From a virus, in IMG/VR virus record IMGVR_UViG_3300021371_000036, positions 1 through 42,853 of that record: a DNA stretch of 42,853 nucleotides. One strand, written 5' to 3'. The notes below the pieces were generated by a model, which saw only the letters and a program-made list of their open reading frames with translations, was not told where the DNA came from and made no database searches. Within the stretch, counting starts at the first letter, position 1. Each line of letters starts with the position of its first letter. This document shows positions 7,559 through 15,351 of this stretch, piece by piece. A program made the translations under genes and the position numbers.

Positions 7559-9274
7559 TTATTCTGCAATTCTCGAGAAGTTTTTGTATTTCTCAAACCT
7601 AATAACGTCATTAAATTTATCATAAAGTGTTTCTCCTTTATGACTAATAATAAATGCATTCGTCTTTTCTGTCAAGGTGTTTAGTAATTTTAAGAAATCG
7701 TCTGTTCCTTGTGAGTCTAATGAAGAATCGAAAACTTCGTCTAAAATCAATAGGTTAGTGTTAACTGAGTTCTTCATTCTTGCAACACTTCTCCATGTGA
7801 ATAGTAGTGCAAGGTCGATTCTCATTTTCTCTCCTTGTGAGAAGTTATCATATTTGAATACGTCTCTAAATCTAGACTTGATTGTTTCTTCAAACTTTTC
7901 ATTCAGTTCAAAACCAACATAGAATTCTAATTGTGCAAGATACTTGTTAATCAGCTTGTTCATAATAGGAACATACTGTTTAATAATCTTTTGTCTTACA
8001 CCTTGGTCTCTGAGTAACACTTGTGCAATCTCAAAGTAGTGTCCTTGGTCTACTAGTGTTTCTTTCTTTGCATGTAGAATATCTAGTTTGTCTTCACTAT
8101 CACTGATTCTTTCTGACACGTCCCCATTACCAGTTGCTTCTTGTTTAAGTTCTGCAATCATTTTCTGCATTTTTTGAATGAACTTCTGATTAGATACAAC
8201 CTCTGTTTGTAGAATACCAATCTCTTTTTGAATTGTAGTTATTTCGTCTTGGATTCCGTTGATTTCTTGGATTCTATTATTGAGGTCTTCGACTTGTAAC
8301 TCAAGTTGTGACACCGCTTCCTTGATTTCTGAGACCTTATCCTGTTTTTCCTTAATGTGTTTCTTCTTGTGTTCACTGTCTAACCCCTGTTTGCATGTGG
8401 GACAATCGTCATTGTTCTCATAGAATTCAATGTCTTTAATTGCTTTTCTTCGAGCGTCCTCAAGTCTAGCTTCCATGTCAACTGTTTGTTTGAGTTTATC
8501 TTCTTTATTATCTTTATCTGAGATGGTGGATTTTTTCTCCACCACATTTTCCGTCTTTTCATCTATGTCCCCTAAAAGTTTGTTAATATTCTCTTGAGTT
8601 TCCTCAACGGTATCTTCATATTTTAGGATTTTCGATTCACGATTTTCACGAAGTGCATTAAGTTGTTCATTCAGTCCGTTAATTCTTTCTTCAAGTAAGT
8701 CGATTTCATGATTATTCTCTCTAACCTCAACAGTGTGATTAGAAATCTTTTTCTTAAGGATATCTCCCATAGTAGAAAAGATTGATATATCCAAAAGGTC
8801 TTCTACAAGTTTACGTCTATCCGATGCTTTTAATTGCATGAAAGGAGTAAAGTTTGCTGACCCGAGGATTGCAACTTGAGTAAAGGAACGATAACTCATT
8901 TTGAGTATGTTCTTTTCTAAGTGTTCTTGATAGTCTCTGACTGTTGCATCTTGGTTGACGAATACGTCATTAACATAGAGTTCGAATTTGTTTGGTTTGG
9001 CCGCTCTCATGACCTTATATTGTTTCTTACCAATAGAGAACTCAACCTCAACTACAAGGTTTCCTCCATTAACAGAATTGATTAATAGGTCTTTCTTTAG
9101 ATTTCTGAATCCCTTACCATAGAGTCCAAAACAGAGTGCATCTAGTAATGTAGATTTACCAGCACCGTTATCACCTAAGATTAGTGTTGTTTGGTGTTTG
9201 TCTAGTTGAATTTCTGTAAATTTGTTTCCACTGGATAGTAAGTTTTTATATCTTACTTTCTTAAAATTTATCAT
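7559..9274 (-). CDS. 46: Recombination endonuclease subunit gp46 (SbcC/Rad50-like)
   Basis: This 571-residue protein has an ABC-type ATPase split by a coiled coil. Walker A GDNGAGKS is at 34-41, a zinc-hook CPTC at 291-294 lies between long heptad-rich helices, and the C-terminal lobe has signature FSQGEKMRIDLAL and Walker B NLLILDEVFD. With gp47 it forms the Mre11/Rad50-type complex that resects DNA ends and degrades host DNA. Length matches T4 gp46 (560). Its start overlaps the stop of gp47 by four bases (ATGA), so the pair is translationally coupled. Confidence 0.97.
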   Translation of the reverse strand: MINFKKVRYKNLLSSGNKFTEIQLDKHQTTLILGDNGAGKSTLLDALCFGLYGKGFRNLKKDLLINSVNGGNLVVEVEFSIGKKQYKVMRAAKPNKFELYVNDVFVNQDATVRDYQEHLEKNILKMSYRSFTQVAILGSANFTPFMQLKASDRRKLVEDLLDISIFSTMGDILKKKISNHTVEVRENNHEIDLLEERINGLNEQLNALRENRESKILKYEDTVEETQENINKLLGDIDEKTENVVEKKSTISDKDNKEDKLKQTVDMEARLEDARRKAIKDIEFYENNDDCPTCKQGLDSEHKKKHIKEKQDKVSEIKEAVSQLELQVEDLNNRIQEINGIQDEITTIQKEIGILQTEVVSNQKFIQKMQKMIAELKQEATGNGDVSERISDSEDKLDILHAKKETLVDQGHYFEIAQVLLRDQGVRQKIIKQYVPIMNKLINKYLAQLEFYVGFELNEKFEETIKSRFRDVFKYDNFSQGEKMRIDLALLFTWRSVARMKNSVNTNLLILDEVFDSSLDSQGTDDFLKLLNTLTEKTNAFIISHKGETLYDKFNDVIRFEKYKNFSRIAE

Positions 9275-10338
9275 AGATAGTTATGTTCGTCCAAAGCCTC
9301 ATTATATAATGACGACATAAGTTCTGCAAGAGGTTTTTTCTTCCCTTGTATTTCCAACCCGTCAATATAGTTGTTTAATATAGTTAAAGTGTCTTCGATA
9401 TCTTCTATATCATCGTCACCATAGAAATCCATATGTTTATTATCGTCTACAACTGCAACGTGTATTGGATTACTTGCATGTAGTTTATCTAAAAATGTAT
9501 CAAACCAATAAGGATTGTCTTTGTTCACTACTATTACTTTCACAAATTTGTTTGTAAATTTAGAATAGTCTATGTTAGATATTGTTTCAAAAGTTTCTTT
9601 TGTATCGTCATAGAATGATTTCTCAAACATAGTGATTGGATTTAAAACTGGAGTAAGTTCTTGAGTCTCAGTATCAAATATATGGAAGTATTTGTTATCT
9701 CCATAATCTGACCAAGTAAATTGCATTTGAGACCCAAGATATCTGATATTTGCAAATTCAGATTTTTGGTGGAAATGACCACTCAAAACTGTTTCAAATC
9801 TTTTTACATAAGAATGGTCTAGTCCGTGTTGACACGTCATGCCTGGCATCATTAATGCACCTTCAAATTCGAAGTGTCCCATACACCAACTTGCATTTGC
9901 ACTCATTAAGAAGTCAACAGCGTCTGCATAGTTCTCGGGATTAATCCATGGAGACAATGCAATGTTAAATCCGTCATACTCTTTAACTTCATGTTCTTGA
10001 ATGACGTTTACATTTTTTTGATTGTATAATAACAACTCGGGTGAGTTTACTTCATTGGTGTTCTTATAATAAGTGTCATGATTACCTAAAATCAAATCCA
10101 TAGTAATACCACGTTCAGTCATTGGGTCAATGAAATGTTTGATATTTGCTTTCATAGAAGCAAAGTTTATATACTTTCTCCTATCAAAGTAATCTCCTAA
10201 GTGGATTATGTGTTTTATATTGTGTTCGTCCATATATGGAAAGAACACTTCATTGTAGAATCTTCCTTGGTAATTTGACATTTCTATCATATCACCTCGG
10301 ACACCACAATGGGTATCATTTAGTAAGGCTATTTTCAT
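9271..10338 (-). CDS. 47: Recombination endonuclease subunit gp47 (Mre11-like)
   Basis: This 355-residue metallophosphoesterase has metal-binding motifs in the expected order: D8-x-H10 (NDTHCG), GDYFDRR (48-54), GNHD (85-88), a His in MGHFEFEG and GHFH further on. It is the nuclease partner of gp46. Length is close to T4 gp47 (339). Its ATG overlaps the gp55 stop (ATGA), so gp55, gp47 and gp46 form one coupled operon. No promoter of its own is visible. Confidence 0.97.
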   Translation of the reverse strand: MKIALLNDTHCGVRGDMIEMSNYQGRFYNEVFFPYMDEHNIKHIIHLGDYFDRRKYINFASMKANIKHFIDPMTERGITMDLILGNHDTYYKNTNEVNSPELLLYNQKNVNVIQEHEVKEYDGFNIALSPWINPENYADAVDFLMSANASWCMGHFEFEGALMMPGMTCQHGLDHSYVKRFETVLSGHFHQKSEFANIRYLGSQMQFTWSDYGDNKYFHIFDTETQELTPVLNPITMFEKSFYDDTKETFETISNIDYSKFTNKFVKVIVVNKDNPYWFDTFLDKLHASNPIHVAVVDDNKHMDFYGDDDIEDIEDTLTILNNYIDGLEIQGKKKPLAELMSSLYNEALDEHNYL

Positions 10339-10892
10339 TCAGTAAATTTTTCTAAGTTTGTTTGTTTTTTAACTTTTTTAGTTCTAGATTTACGAGGTTC
10401 GTATTCAACACGATTCATGTTTTCTTGCATCCATTCCACATTAGTATTAGTAAGGGTTGGGTCGTGTTGTCCGTCAATTGTATCGAATGCACTTGTTATC
10501 ATTCCAGCAGCATCTGTTGCTTGTTGTTTAATGAATACTTGTTTCTTTTCCTTTTGTATTCTTCTGAGGAAGGCATAATAACAAATTTGTGTTATGTATG
10601 CAAATGCGTTAGTTGATTTCTCGGGGTTGAAATTTCCGATATACTGAATACAATTTTCAATTGCATCACATATCATTTCATCTCTGTATGTGTAGTTGAT
10701 AAAATTAGGACGAGTCGATAATCGAGTCGCAATCTTATAGATACATTCACCAATGTATTCTGTCATTTGAGGTTTAGACTTACCTTTCTCTTCTGCAAGT
10801 TTACATGCAATGTTAAACTCGGAGACTGCAGCTGTAAACTCTTTATTGTTTACGTAATGCTCTGCCTTTTTGGGGTCTTTTTTAGTAGTCAT
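10335..10892 (-). CDS. 55: Late-transcription sigma factor gp55
   Basis: This protein has 185 residues from the ATG at 10892 (MTTKKDPKKAEHYVNN). A TTG extension to 10910 would start upstream of the -10 box and is less likely. The segment YRDEMICDAIENCIQYIGNF then NAFAYITQICYYAFLRRIQKEKK matches the sigma region 2-like core of T4 gp55, which directs host polymerase to TATAAATA late promoters. Many such boxes occur upstream of the structural genes here. Position before gp47 and gp46 fits the marine T4-like order. The C-terminal tail is strongly basic before a terminal NLEKFTE that may bind the clamp gp45, as the gp55 C-terminus does in T4. Confidence 0.93.
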   Translation of the reverse strand: MTTKKDPKKAEHYVNNKEFTAAVSEFNIACKLAEEKGKSKPQMTEYIGECIYKIATRLSTRPNFINYTYRDEMICDAIENCIQYIGNFNPEKSTNAFAYITQICYYAFLRRIQKEKKQVFIKQQATDAAGMITSAFDTIDGQHDPTLTNTNVEWMQENMNRVEYEPRKSRTKKVKKQTNLEKFTE

Positions 10893-10898
10893 GAGTCT

Positions 10899-10927
10899 AT
10901 TATACACCAATTCTCTTATTTTGTAAG
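10899..10927 (-). promoter_or_regulatory. Probable early/middle promoter before gp55
   Basis: A perfect TATAAT (10904-10899) follows CTTACA (10927-10922), a 4 of 6 match to the -35 consensus, at 17-bp spacing. The ATG at 10892 is 6 nt after the -10 box and lacks a ribosome binding site, the same geometry as the CobT-like gene. A small inverted repeat (CTCTTA with TAAGAG) overlaps the -35 side. Confidence 0.6.
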
Positions 10928-10968
10928 AGGGTTTTTAAGTATTTATTTTTTTGAATTATTTGAAGAAA

Positions 10969-10985
10969 CCCACTAGACATGTGGG
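10969..10985 (-). terminator. Weak hairpin after the microprotein chain
   Basis: CCCAC, a 7-nt loop and GTGGG are followed on the minus strand by TTTCTTC. The 5-bp stem and interrupted T run make it a weak terminator candidate. It stands 42 nt after the last microprotein stop and ahead of the gp55 promoter. The 116 bp between 10911 and 11026 hold nothing else I can name. Confidence 0.35.
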
Positions 10986-11026
10986 AAATCTATGATAAAA
11001 TAAATATGTTGCCGCGGTGGAATATA

Positions 11027-11164
11027 CTAATAAGAGATGATATCTTTAATCCTACTCTTTGCAAACGATTGTATCTCCACTGCACGACTCATTTTATCAA
11101 TCTCACCAACGGCAAGATAAAACATGCATAATCCCAATGTTGTACCTATTATATAGTGTTTCAT
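11027..11164 (-). CDS. Membrane microprotein (45 aa)
   Basis: This 45-residue frame starts MKHYIIGTTLGLCMFYLAVG and then turns charged (EIDKMSRAVEIQSF). Residues about 4-19 could span a membrane. Its ATG overlaps the stop of the 68-residue gene by four bases (ATGA), the same coupling as its neighbours, which is the main evidence that it is a gene. No homologue is recognised. It closes a chain of four small membrane proteins. Confidence 0.55.
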   Translation of the reverse strand: MKHYIIGTTLGLCMFYLAVGEIDKMSRAVEIQSFAKSRIKDIISY

Positions 11165-11367
11165 ATTTGACTCAAATATAGGTTGATTAACCAAAAGGAT
11201 AACAACATAAAACCAAAAACGAGGACTTGCACGACTGTCATTACTGCAACTTGTTTCATAGGGTGAACCTCGACAATTCTTTCAATCCAAGATTCATCAG
11301 GAGAAAGATTTACAATTTGCAATACTTTCTTCTCTGTTTCGGGTTTTGTGAACCAAGGGACGAACAT
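11161..11367 (-). CDS. Small membrane protein (68 aa)
   Basis: This 68-residue protein has a charged N-terminal half (PETEKKVLQIVNLSPDESW) and a hydrophobic segment from about 42 to 66 (VVQVLVFGFMLLSFWLINLY), consistent with a C-terminal membrane anchor facing inward by the positive-inside rule. The start overlaps the stop of the 29-residue frame (TAATG), and the stop overlaps the next start (ATGA). A lysis or membrane-remodelling role is possible, but no family is recognised. Confidence 0.7.
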   Translation of the reverse strand: MFVPWFTKPETEKKVLQIVNLSPDESWIERIVEVHPMKQVAVMTVVQVLVFGFMLLSFWLINLYLSQI

Positions 11368-11456
11368 TATGATATTCCTGTAATTGATATAACAGACACT
11401 AAGAAGACAGCCACAAGTGTGCTTATCTCCAAAGTGTCTCTAAGTTTGTGTTTCAT
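11367..11456 (-). CDS. Membrane microprotein (29 aa)
   Basis: This is a 29-residue frame, MKHKLRDTLEIS and then a hydrophobic run (TLVAVFLVSVISITGI). The ATG at 11456 overlaps the stop of the 60-residue gene (ATGA), and its TAA shares a base with the ATG of the 68-residue gene (TAATG). It exactly fills the space between them, which argues for translation. It begins MKH like the 45-residue frame. It is too short for a family call. Confidence 0.55.
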   Translation of the reverse strand: MKHKLRDTLEISTLVAVFLVSVISITGIS

Positions 11457-11635
11457 CTATACAACCCCATAGGTGATGCATAAAACATTATAATGAATGG
11501 TAATAAAAACGGAAGAGTCATCAGCACTAGAAATTCGATAGTTTCAACCAGTTTTCGTTTTTGAGGACGGACTATATGGTTAATTTCTCTAGCTTTTCGC
11601 ACCATGCTCTTCGCAAAATAAGTTGCTGTGGTCAT
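11453..11635 (-). CDS. Small membrane protein (60 aa)
   Basis: This 60-residue protein has a basic N-terminus (SMVRKAREINHIVRPQKRK) and a hydrophobic segment about 33-54 (FLVLMTLPFLLPFIIMFYAS). This is a basic amphipathic region followed by one membrane span, as in some single-span phage holins. An AGGA site lies about 8 nt before the ATG. It is the first of four overlapping membrane microgenes. Function is unknown. Confidence 0.7.
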   Translation of the reverse strand: MTTATYFAKSMVRKAREINHIVRPQKRKLVETIEFLVLMTLPFLLPFIIMFYASPMGLYR

Positions 11636-11672
11636 GGTTTTCCTAAAATTAAGTTATAAATATTTTGTATAA

Positions 11673-11698
11673 TGCGATATAAATCAATCTTATACGCA
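11673..11698. other. Hairpin between the Sm-like gene and the microprotein chain
   Basis: TGCG-A-TATAA pairs with TTATACGCA around a 7-nt loop, giving a 9-bp stem with one bulged A. It lies in the 85-bp spacer between 11636 and 11720. It has no T run, so it may be a processing or stability element rather than a terminator. Confidence 0.35.
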
Positions 11699-11720
11699 CT
11701 TATTTAGACAAACTAAAAGT

Positions 11721-12209
11721 TTAATGAATTTTCTTAGGGTCGGTAGGTTTCATTGCAAGTTCGAACTCTGTTTCTGCAAGTTCTTCAAAGTAGTCATCAA
11801 ACAAGTCATCTTCTTTTACATTCTTAAGAATAGAATCAACTGCAGATTTCATGTATTCTCTTGATGCACCTTTCAAGTCATTGGTTAATGGAATAGTTCC
11901 TTGTTCCACCATTTTTAACCAGTTAGAAGAAGCTTCGTCATAGAACGGAATAAATTGCTGATTCATATTACTTCTATGTAAGACTTGGTCAAATGGGATT
12001 TTGACGATAGGGTCTTCACTCATAGGTGCATAAGGATAAAAGGTTGCAAGTGTTGAATTGATTGGTTGTTGAACTGACAAATGACATATCATAGGAAGTG
12101 TTATTTCAAGACCTTCTGTTGTATCTCTAACCATTCCTACAAACTCTGTACCAGTTTTAAGTTTGATAACTTCGTATCTTTGTTTAAGTAAGTCGTTTGG
12201 TGTTGCCAT
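11721..12209 (-). CDS. Conserved marine phage protein with Sm-like N-terminal segment
   Basis: This is a 162-residue protein. Residues about 12-45 (YEVIKLKTGTEFVGMVRD, then GLEITLPM) have the rhythm of an Sm/LSm barrel: two strands around Leu-Lys-x-Gly-Thr-x-x-x-Gly. The rest contains Pro-rich and acidic helical segments (KEDDLFDDYFEELAETEFEL). LSm proteins bind RNA, but the resemblance is short and may only reflect a small beta barrel. The start shares a base with the uvsW stop (TAATG). A TATAAATA inside the uvsW end (12262-12269) could add late expression. Similar proteins occur next to uvsW in marine T4-like phages, as far as I recall. Confidence 0.7.
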   Translation of the reverse strand: MATPNDLLKQRYEVIKLKTGTEFVGMVRDTTEGLEITLPMICHLSVQQPINSTLATFYPYAPMSEDPIVKIPFDQVLHRSNMNQQFIPFYDEASSNWLKMVEQGTIPLTNDLKGASREYMKSAVDSILKNVKEDDLFDDYFEELAETEFELAMKPTDPKKIH

Positions 12210-13654
12210 TAGTCTAAGTCAAATTGCTTTATTTCGTATGAAAAATTTTCCTCGTTGTAAATATTTATACGTTCTTTAAGGTGACCAAGTGTAAAATTAT
12301 CACATTGCAAATCGTCTGCAATATCAAATAATCTCATTTCACTCTTACCTTCAGTTTTCCTTAGACCTCTACCAATAGATTGTAGATTTCTTATCCTTGA
12401 CTTAGAAGGACTTGCAAAAACTACATTATCAATTTTCTTTATATTAACTCCAGTAGAAAAAGTTCCGTATGACGCTAGTATGACACTATCGTTGGATTTT
12501 TCTACCACCTCTCTGACTGTTTCTCTGTCTTCTGTATCTGTTCCACCATAGACATAGTGTAAGTCCTTTACTCTTCCGTCTAACATAGGATATAAGACTT
12601 CACCATGTTTCTCTACGTATTGAAACAATACAAGTGTATTACCTTTTAAACTTGCAACCAAATTTGTTATGAATTTGTTTCTACTATCACTGGATACCAA
12701 GTAATCCATTTCTTCTTGATATGATAATTTTTTCTGTTTGGTATGACGAAGTATGACACAATCAATCTTTAAATTTGCAATCGTACCCTCTTCCATTAAC
12801 TCGTATGACGTTATGACTTTTTTTACAGGGCCGAACAAACCTTCAAGTTGTAACCTATGAACTTCTGACCCGTCTAGTGTTCCAGTAGTTCCAAAACGAA
12901 TACTAGTGTGTTTCATTTTCTCTAAGATACCTTTTAGTGTTTGTGCTTTGAATAAGTGTGCTTCGTCTCCTATAACTACGTCAAATCCTTGTACGACTTC
13001 TTTAGGTGCTTTAGCAAAACTTTGCCATGTTGATATCGTAATGTTAGCAGGAAATACAGGTTGACCACTATAAATTTTACAAATTTCTTCATTATATCCA
13101 TATTCTTTAAAATCTTTTGCCATCTGTTCTACCAATGAGGTGGTGGGGACGATAATAATAGTTTTACAATTTGGTAGAGACATTTCTCCCTCATACCACC
13201 TACACAACATATAGATTATTAATGACTTACCACTTGCAGTTGGTGACAATAATAGTTGTCTACCATACTGTACAGAAGTTTTGAATGCTTCTATTTGATA
13301 ATCACGTGGTTGAAATGGAAGACCCAAGCCTGGGATTAAGTCGTCACCATTTATAAAGAAGTCCACGTCTTCGTCTGTAACTGTTGTTTTGTCTCCGATT
13401 ACTTCTTGTATACCACCAAACTCAAATCCTCGTTCTCTACAGAATTCGTCAACGTATGGAAGTAATCCGATATAAATCTTATGTGTCTTCATTGAGAAGA
13501 GTCTTACTTTGCCGTCCCAAAACTTATTCTTATAGGAAGGCATGAATTTTGCGCCAGGCACGGTAAAAGAAAAGAAGTCATATAAGTCTCTTGCAAGTCC
13601 ATCGTCACAATGAACTTTCATAAAGACATCGTCTATTTTCTCTACTCTAACCAT
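12209..13654 (-). CDS. uvsW: RNA-DNA helicase UvsW
   Basis: This 481-residue superfamily 2 helicase has an N-terminal domain (1-110) resembling the UvsW DNA-binding region, Walker A SPTASGKS (137-144), DEAH (230-233), GTTGTLDG as motif III, and motif VI SIGRGLRKTEGK. T4 UvsW drives branch migration and the switch from origin to recombination-dependent replication, and can unwind R-loops. Length agrees with T4 (about 500). It is followed without gap by the Sm-like gene and preceded by an oxygenase and uvsY. Confidence 0.96.
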   Translation of the reverse strand: MVRVEKIDDVFMKVHCDDGLARDLYDFFSFTVPGAKFMPSYKNKFWDGKVRLFSMKTHKIYIGLLPYVDEFCRERGFEFGGIQEVIGDKTTVTDEDVDFFINGDDLIPGLGLPFQPRDYQIEAFKTSVQYGRQLLLSPTASGKSLIIYMLCRWYEGEMSLPNCKTIIIVPTTSLVEQMAKDFKEYGYNEEICKIYSGQPVFPANITISTWQSFAKAPKEVVQGFDVVIGDEAHLFKAQTLKGILEKMKHTSIRFGTTGTLDGSEVHRLQLEGLFGPVKKVITSYELMEEGTIANLKIDCVILRHTKQKKLSYQEEMDYLVSSDSRNKFITNLVASLKGNTLVLFQYVEKHGEVLYPMLDGRVKDLHYVYGGTDTEDRETVREVVEKSNDSVILASYGTFSTGVNIKKIDNVVFASPSKSRIRNLQSIGRGLRKTEGKSEMRLFDIADDLQCDNFTLGHLKERINIYNEENFSYEIKQFDLD

Positions 13655-13660
13655 GTGGGT

Positions 13661-14341
13661 TTACTTGAAAGGAGTACCTAATAACCACCCTACTAGTGAT
13701 GTTCGAGTTCCTCTGATAACTGGGGTGACTTGGTGGTGAACGTCTGAAGGGAATATAATAATACTACCTCTTGTTTTTGCACTGAAAGGTGCAGTCCTCT
13801 TCATATCTATAACAGATACCTTTGTTTGACCTTGTTTTATTTTATCAAAACAATGTGTAGGTTCTAACCATTCGAAATGACCACCCTCATATTCTTCGGG
13901 GTCTGATAATTGAATAGTACAACTTAACTTACGAATGAGTCCTTCTGTACCATGTTCTTGACCAACTGGGCCTGAATCTGTATGCCATGTATAGAAATCA
14001 CCCTTTTTATTAGATTGTTCAGCATATTGTGTAAATTGAAAATTTTCAAAGTGTGATAATTCCCAATTCCATTTATTATCTCCTTTTGCATATTCAATAC
14101 CTGTTGCAAGTTTGTTATGAAATTCTTGTGGTAACATTTCATGTAGTAACCACTTAACACTTGACCTTCTGATTTCATCATCTGCTCGACCAGCTTCTGC
14201 AGTTGCACCATCGGGGTCTGTAGAATCAAATCCAACTCTAGCACCTTCCCAATCTATTTTATTTGCACATGCAATTATAGTATCAACTTCTGATTCTGTA
14301 AAGAAAGCCTCTGCAATCCAAACATAGTTTTGATATATCAT
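13661..14341 (-). CDS. 2OG-Fe(II) oxygenase, PKHD-type
   Basis: This protein has 226 residues from the ATG at 14341, which shares a base with the uvsY stop (TAATG); a longer frame to 14368 would overlap uvsY. Ligands H120-x-D122 sit in YTWHTDSG, H203 in DVHHQVTPV and R213 in GTRTSL, and a GGHFEW segment lies between. This is the PKHD hydroxylase pattern. Genes of this type are frequent beside uvsW and uvsY in marine T4-like phages. The substrate is unknown; DNA repair demethylation and protein hydroxylation have both been suggested for phage relatives. Confidence 0.88.
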   Translation of the reverse strand: MIYQNYVWIAEAFFTESEVDTIIACANKIDWEGARVGFDSTDPDGATAEAGRADDEIRRSSVKWLLHEMLPQEFHNKLATGIEYAKGDNKWNWELSHFENFQFTQYAEQSNKKGDFYTWHTDSGPVGQEHGTEGLIRKLSCTIQLSDPEEYEGGHFEWLEPTHCFDKIKQGQTKVSVIDMKRTAPFSAKTRGSIIIFPSDVHHQVTPVIRGTRTSLVGWLLGTPFK

Positions 14342-14784
14342 TATGACCCTGCCATGAATTTTCTCCAATCGATTGTATTCTTAATCGTTTGGTGTCTCCA
14401 AGTGATATTTTGCATACACTCTTTGAGATAATCTATTGTGACTTTTAAATACTCAATCTTTGCATTAAGTTCTTGTATATCTTTATCTGAGTTATAGAAG
14501 ATTTGTAAATCAGTTTTCATAATTTTTAATCCGTCTAAAGGGTCGTCTGACCAACCCAACTCTTTGATTTGTTCTTGTGACATTTTTCCGTTATACCACA
14601 ACCACTTATCCTTTAGAAGTGTATCGTATTTGTATTGGTATTGTTTCATAACAAGTATCTTACTGGATAGTAAGTCTTGATATTTTGCATGGAGTTTAGG
14701 GATTTCTAAAGACGATTTATCTAGTTCGATATCGTCTATTTCACAATCTGCTTCCCACTGGCTCTTAATTTCATCTAATGTCAT
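14341..14784 (-). CDS. uvsY: Recombination mediator UvsY
   Basis: This 147-residue protein starts MTLDEIKSQWEADCEIDD, and the following long helical segment (LHAKYQDLLSSKILVMKQ) is typical of UvsY, as is the length (T4 137). UvsY loads the UvsX recombinase on gp32-coated single-stranded DNA. A TATAAT 8 nt before the ATG and an 18-bp palindrome at 14796-14813 lie in the short gap to the upstream gene, so it may have its own promoter and operator. Confidence 0.92.
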   Translation of the reverse strand: MTLDEIKSQWEADCEIDDIELDKSSLEIPKLHAKYQDLLSSKILVMKQYQYKYDTLLKDKWLWYNGKMSQEQIKELGWSDDPLDGLKIMKTDLQIFYNSDKDIQELNAKIEYLKVTIDYLKECMQNITWRHQTIKNTIDWRKFMAGS

Positions 14785-14795
14785 AATATACTATT

Positions 14796-14813
14796 ATACC
14801 ATACTTATGGTAT
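14796..14813. promoter_or_regulatory. 18-bp palindrome before uvsY
   Basis: ATACCATA-AG-TATGGTAT (minus strand) has perfect 8-bp arms and directly abuts a TATAAT-like box ahead of the uvsY ATG. It could be a protein operator or an RNA hairpin. It lacks a T run, so it is not a standard terminator. It begins two bases past the stop of the 178-residue gene. Confidence 0.5.
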
Positions 14814-14814
14814 T

Positions 14815-15351
14815 TTAGGAAGTGGATTCTATATCGTAATATGTAAATCTAAATTCGACTGTTGCAACCACTGCCTCTGTCTCTGCACCACTCTGTAATT
14901 CTATACCACTAAGAGATATAGGAAATGCATCATGGAATCTGAAGAATTTATTTGGTATGTTTTTGTTAGTGTTAACCACTATTGTAATGTCTGAATATTG
15001 TGCAAGGTCATTAGTAACACCACTATATTGACCTGTTGCAGTTTTTTCTGTTCCAGTGAAGTTTGCATATGCAGTTGGGTCTGCAACTGGGACGATTGCG
15101 TTCATCCAATCATACATTTCCTTAAAGTTTGCAAGGTCTTCATCTACCAAGAATGATACACTTAGTGATTCAAACGACACTTTGTCGCCTGGAAAAAATG
15201 CATCTAATCCCACACCAGCTGCACTTATTGTTTCTGTAAATGATAAGCCTGGGATATTAACAGATTGAATATAGTATTCCACTGTAGGAACCTTGTCAAT
15301 CAGTAATCTAAAGTTATTCTTGTTAAGAATAGATTTGTTTATTTCAGTCAA
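14815..15351 (-). CDS. Tail-tube-fold protein (gp19/gp48/gp54-like)
   Basis: This 178-residue frame opens at a TTG (15351) with a GAGAG site about 10 nt upstream, and no ATG occurs nearby. The sequence NNFRLLIDKVPTVEYYIQSV, then LSVSFLVDEDLANFKEMYDW and a C-terminal beta segment VVATVEFRFTYYDI, follows the tail-tube fold seen in gp19 and the baseplate tube initiators gp48 and gp54. A separate, clearer gp19 lies at 21353-21850. This one is therefore probably a tube-end or baseplate component. gp3 (tail completion) is an alternative by position. Its first bases overlap the stop of the 72-residue gene by 8 nt. Confidence 0.7.
   Translation of the reverse strand: MTEINKSILNKNNFRLLIDKVPTVEYYIQSVNIPGLSFTETISAAGVGLDAFFPGDKVSFESLSVSFLVDEDLANFKEMYDWMNAIVPVADPTAYANFTGTEKTATGQYSGVTNDLAQYSDITIVVNTNKNIPNKFFRFHDAFPISLSGIELQSGAETEAVVATVEFRFTYYDIESTS

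Noticed and set aside
7640-7678. TTGACA with TATTAT at 17-bp spacing near the end of gp46
   Set aside because: It lies inside conserved gp46 coding sequence (LTEKTNAFIISHKGE), shares nothing with the 34-bp early promoters, and has no gene start at a fitting distance.
11655-11663. TATAAATA on the plus strand
   Set aside because: No plus-strand gene follows; probably chance in an AT-rich spacer.
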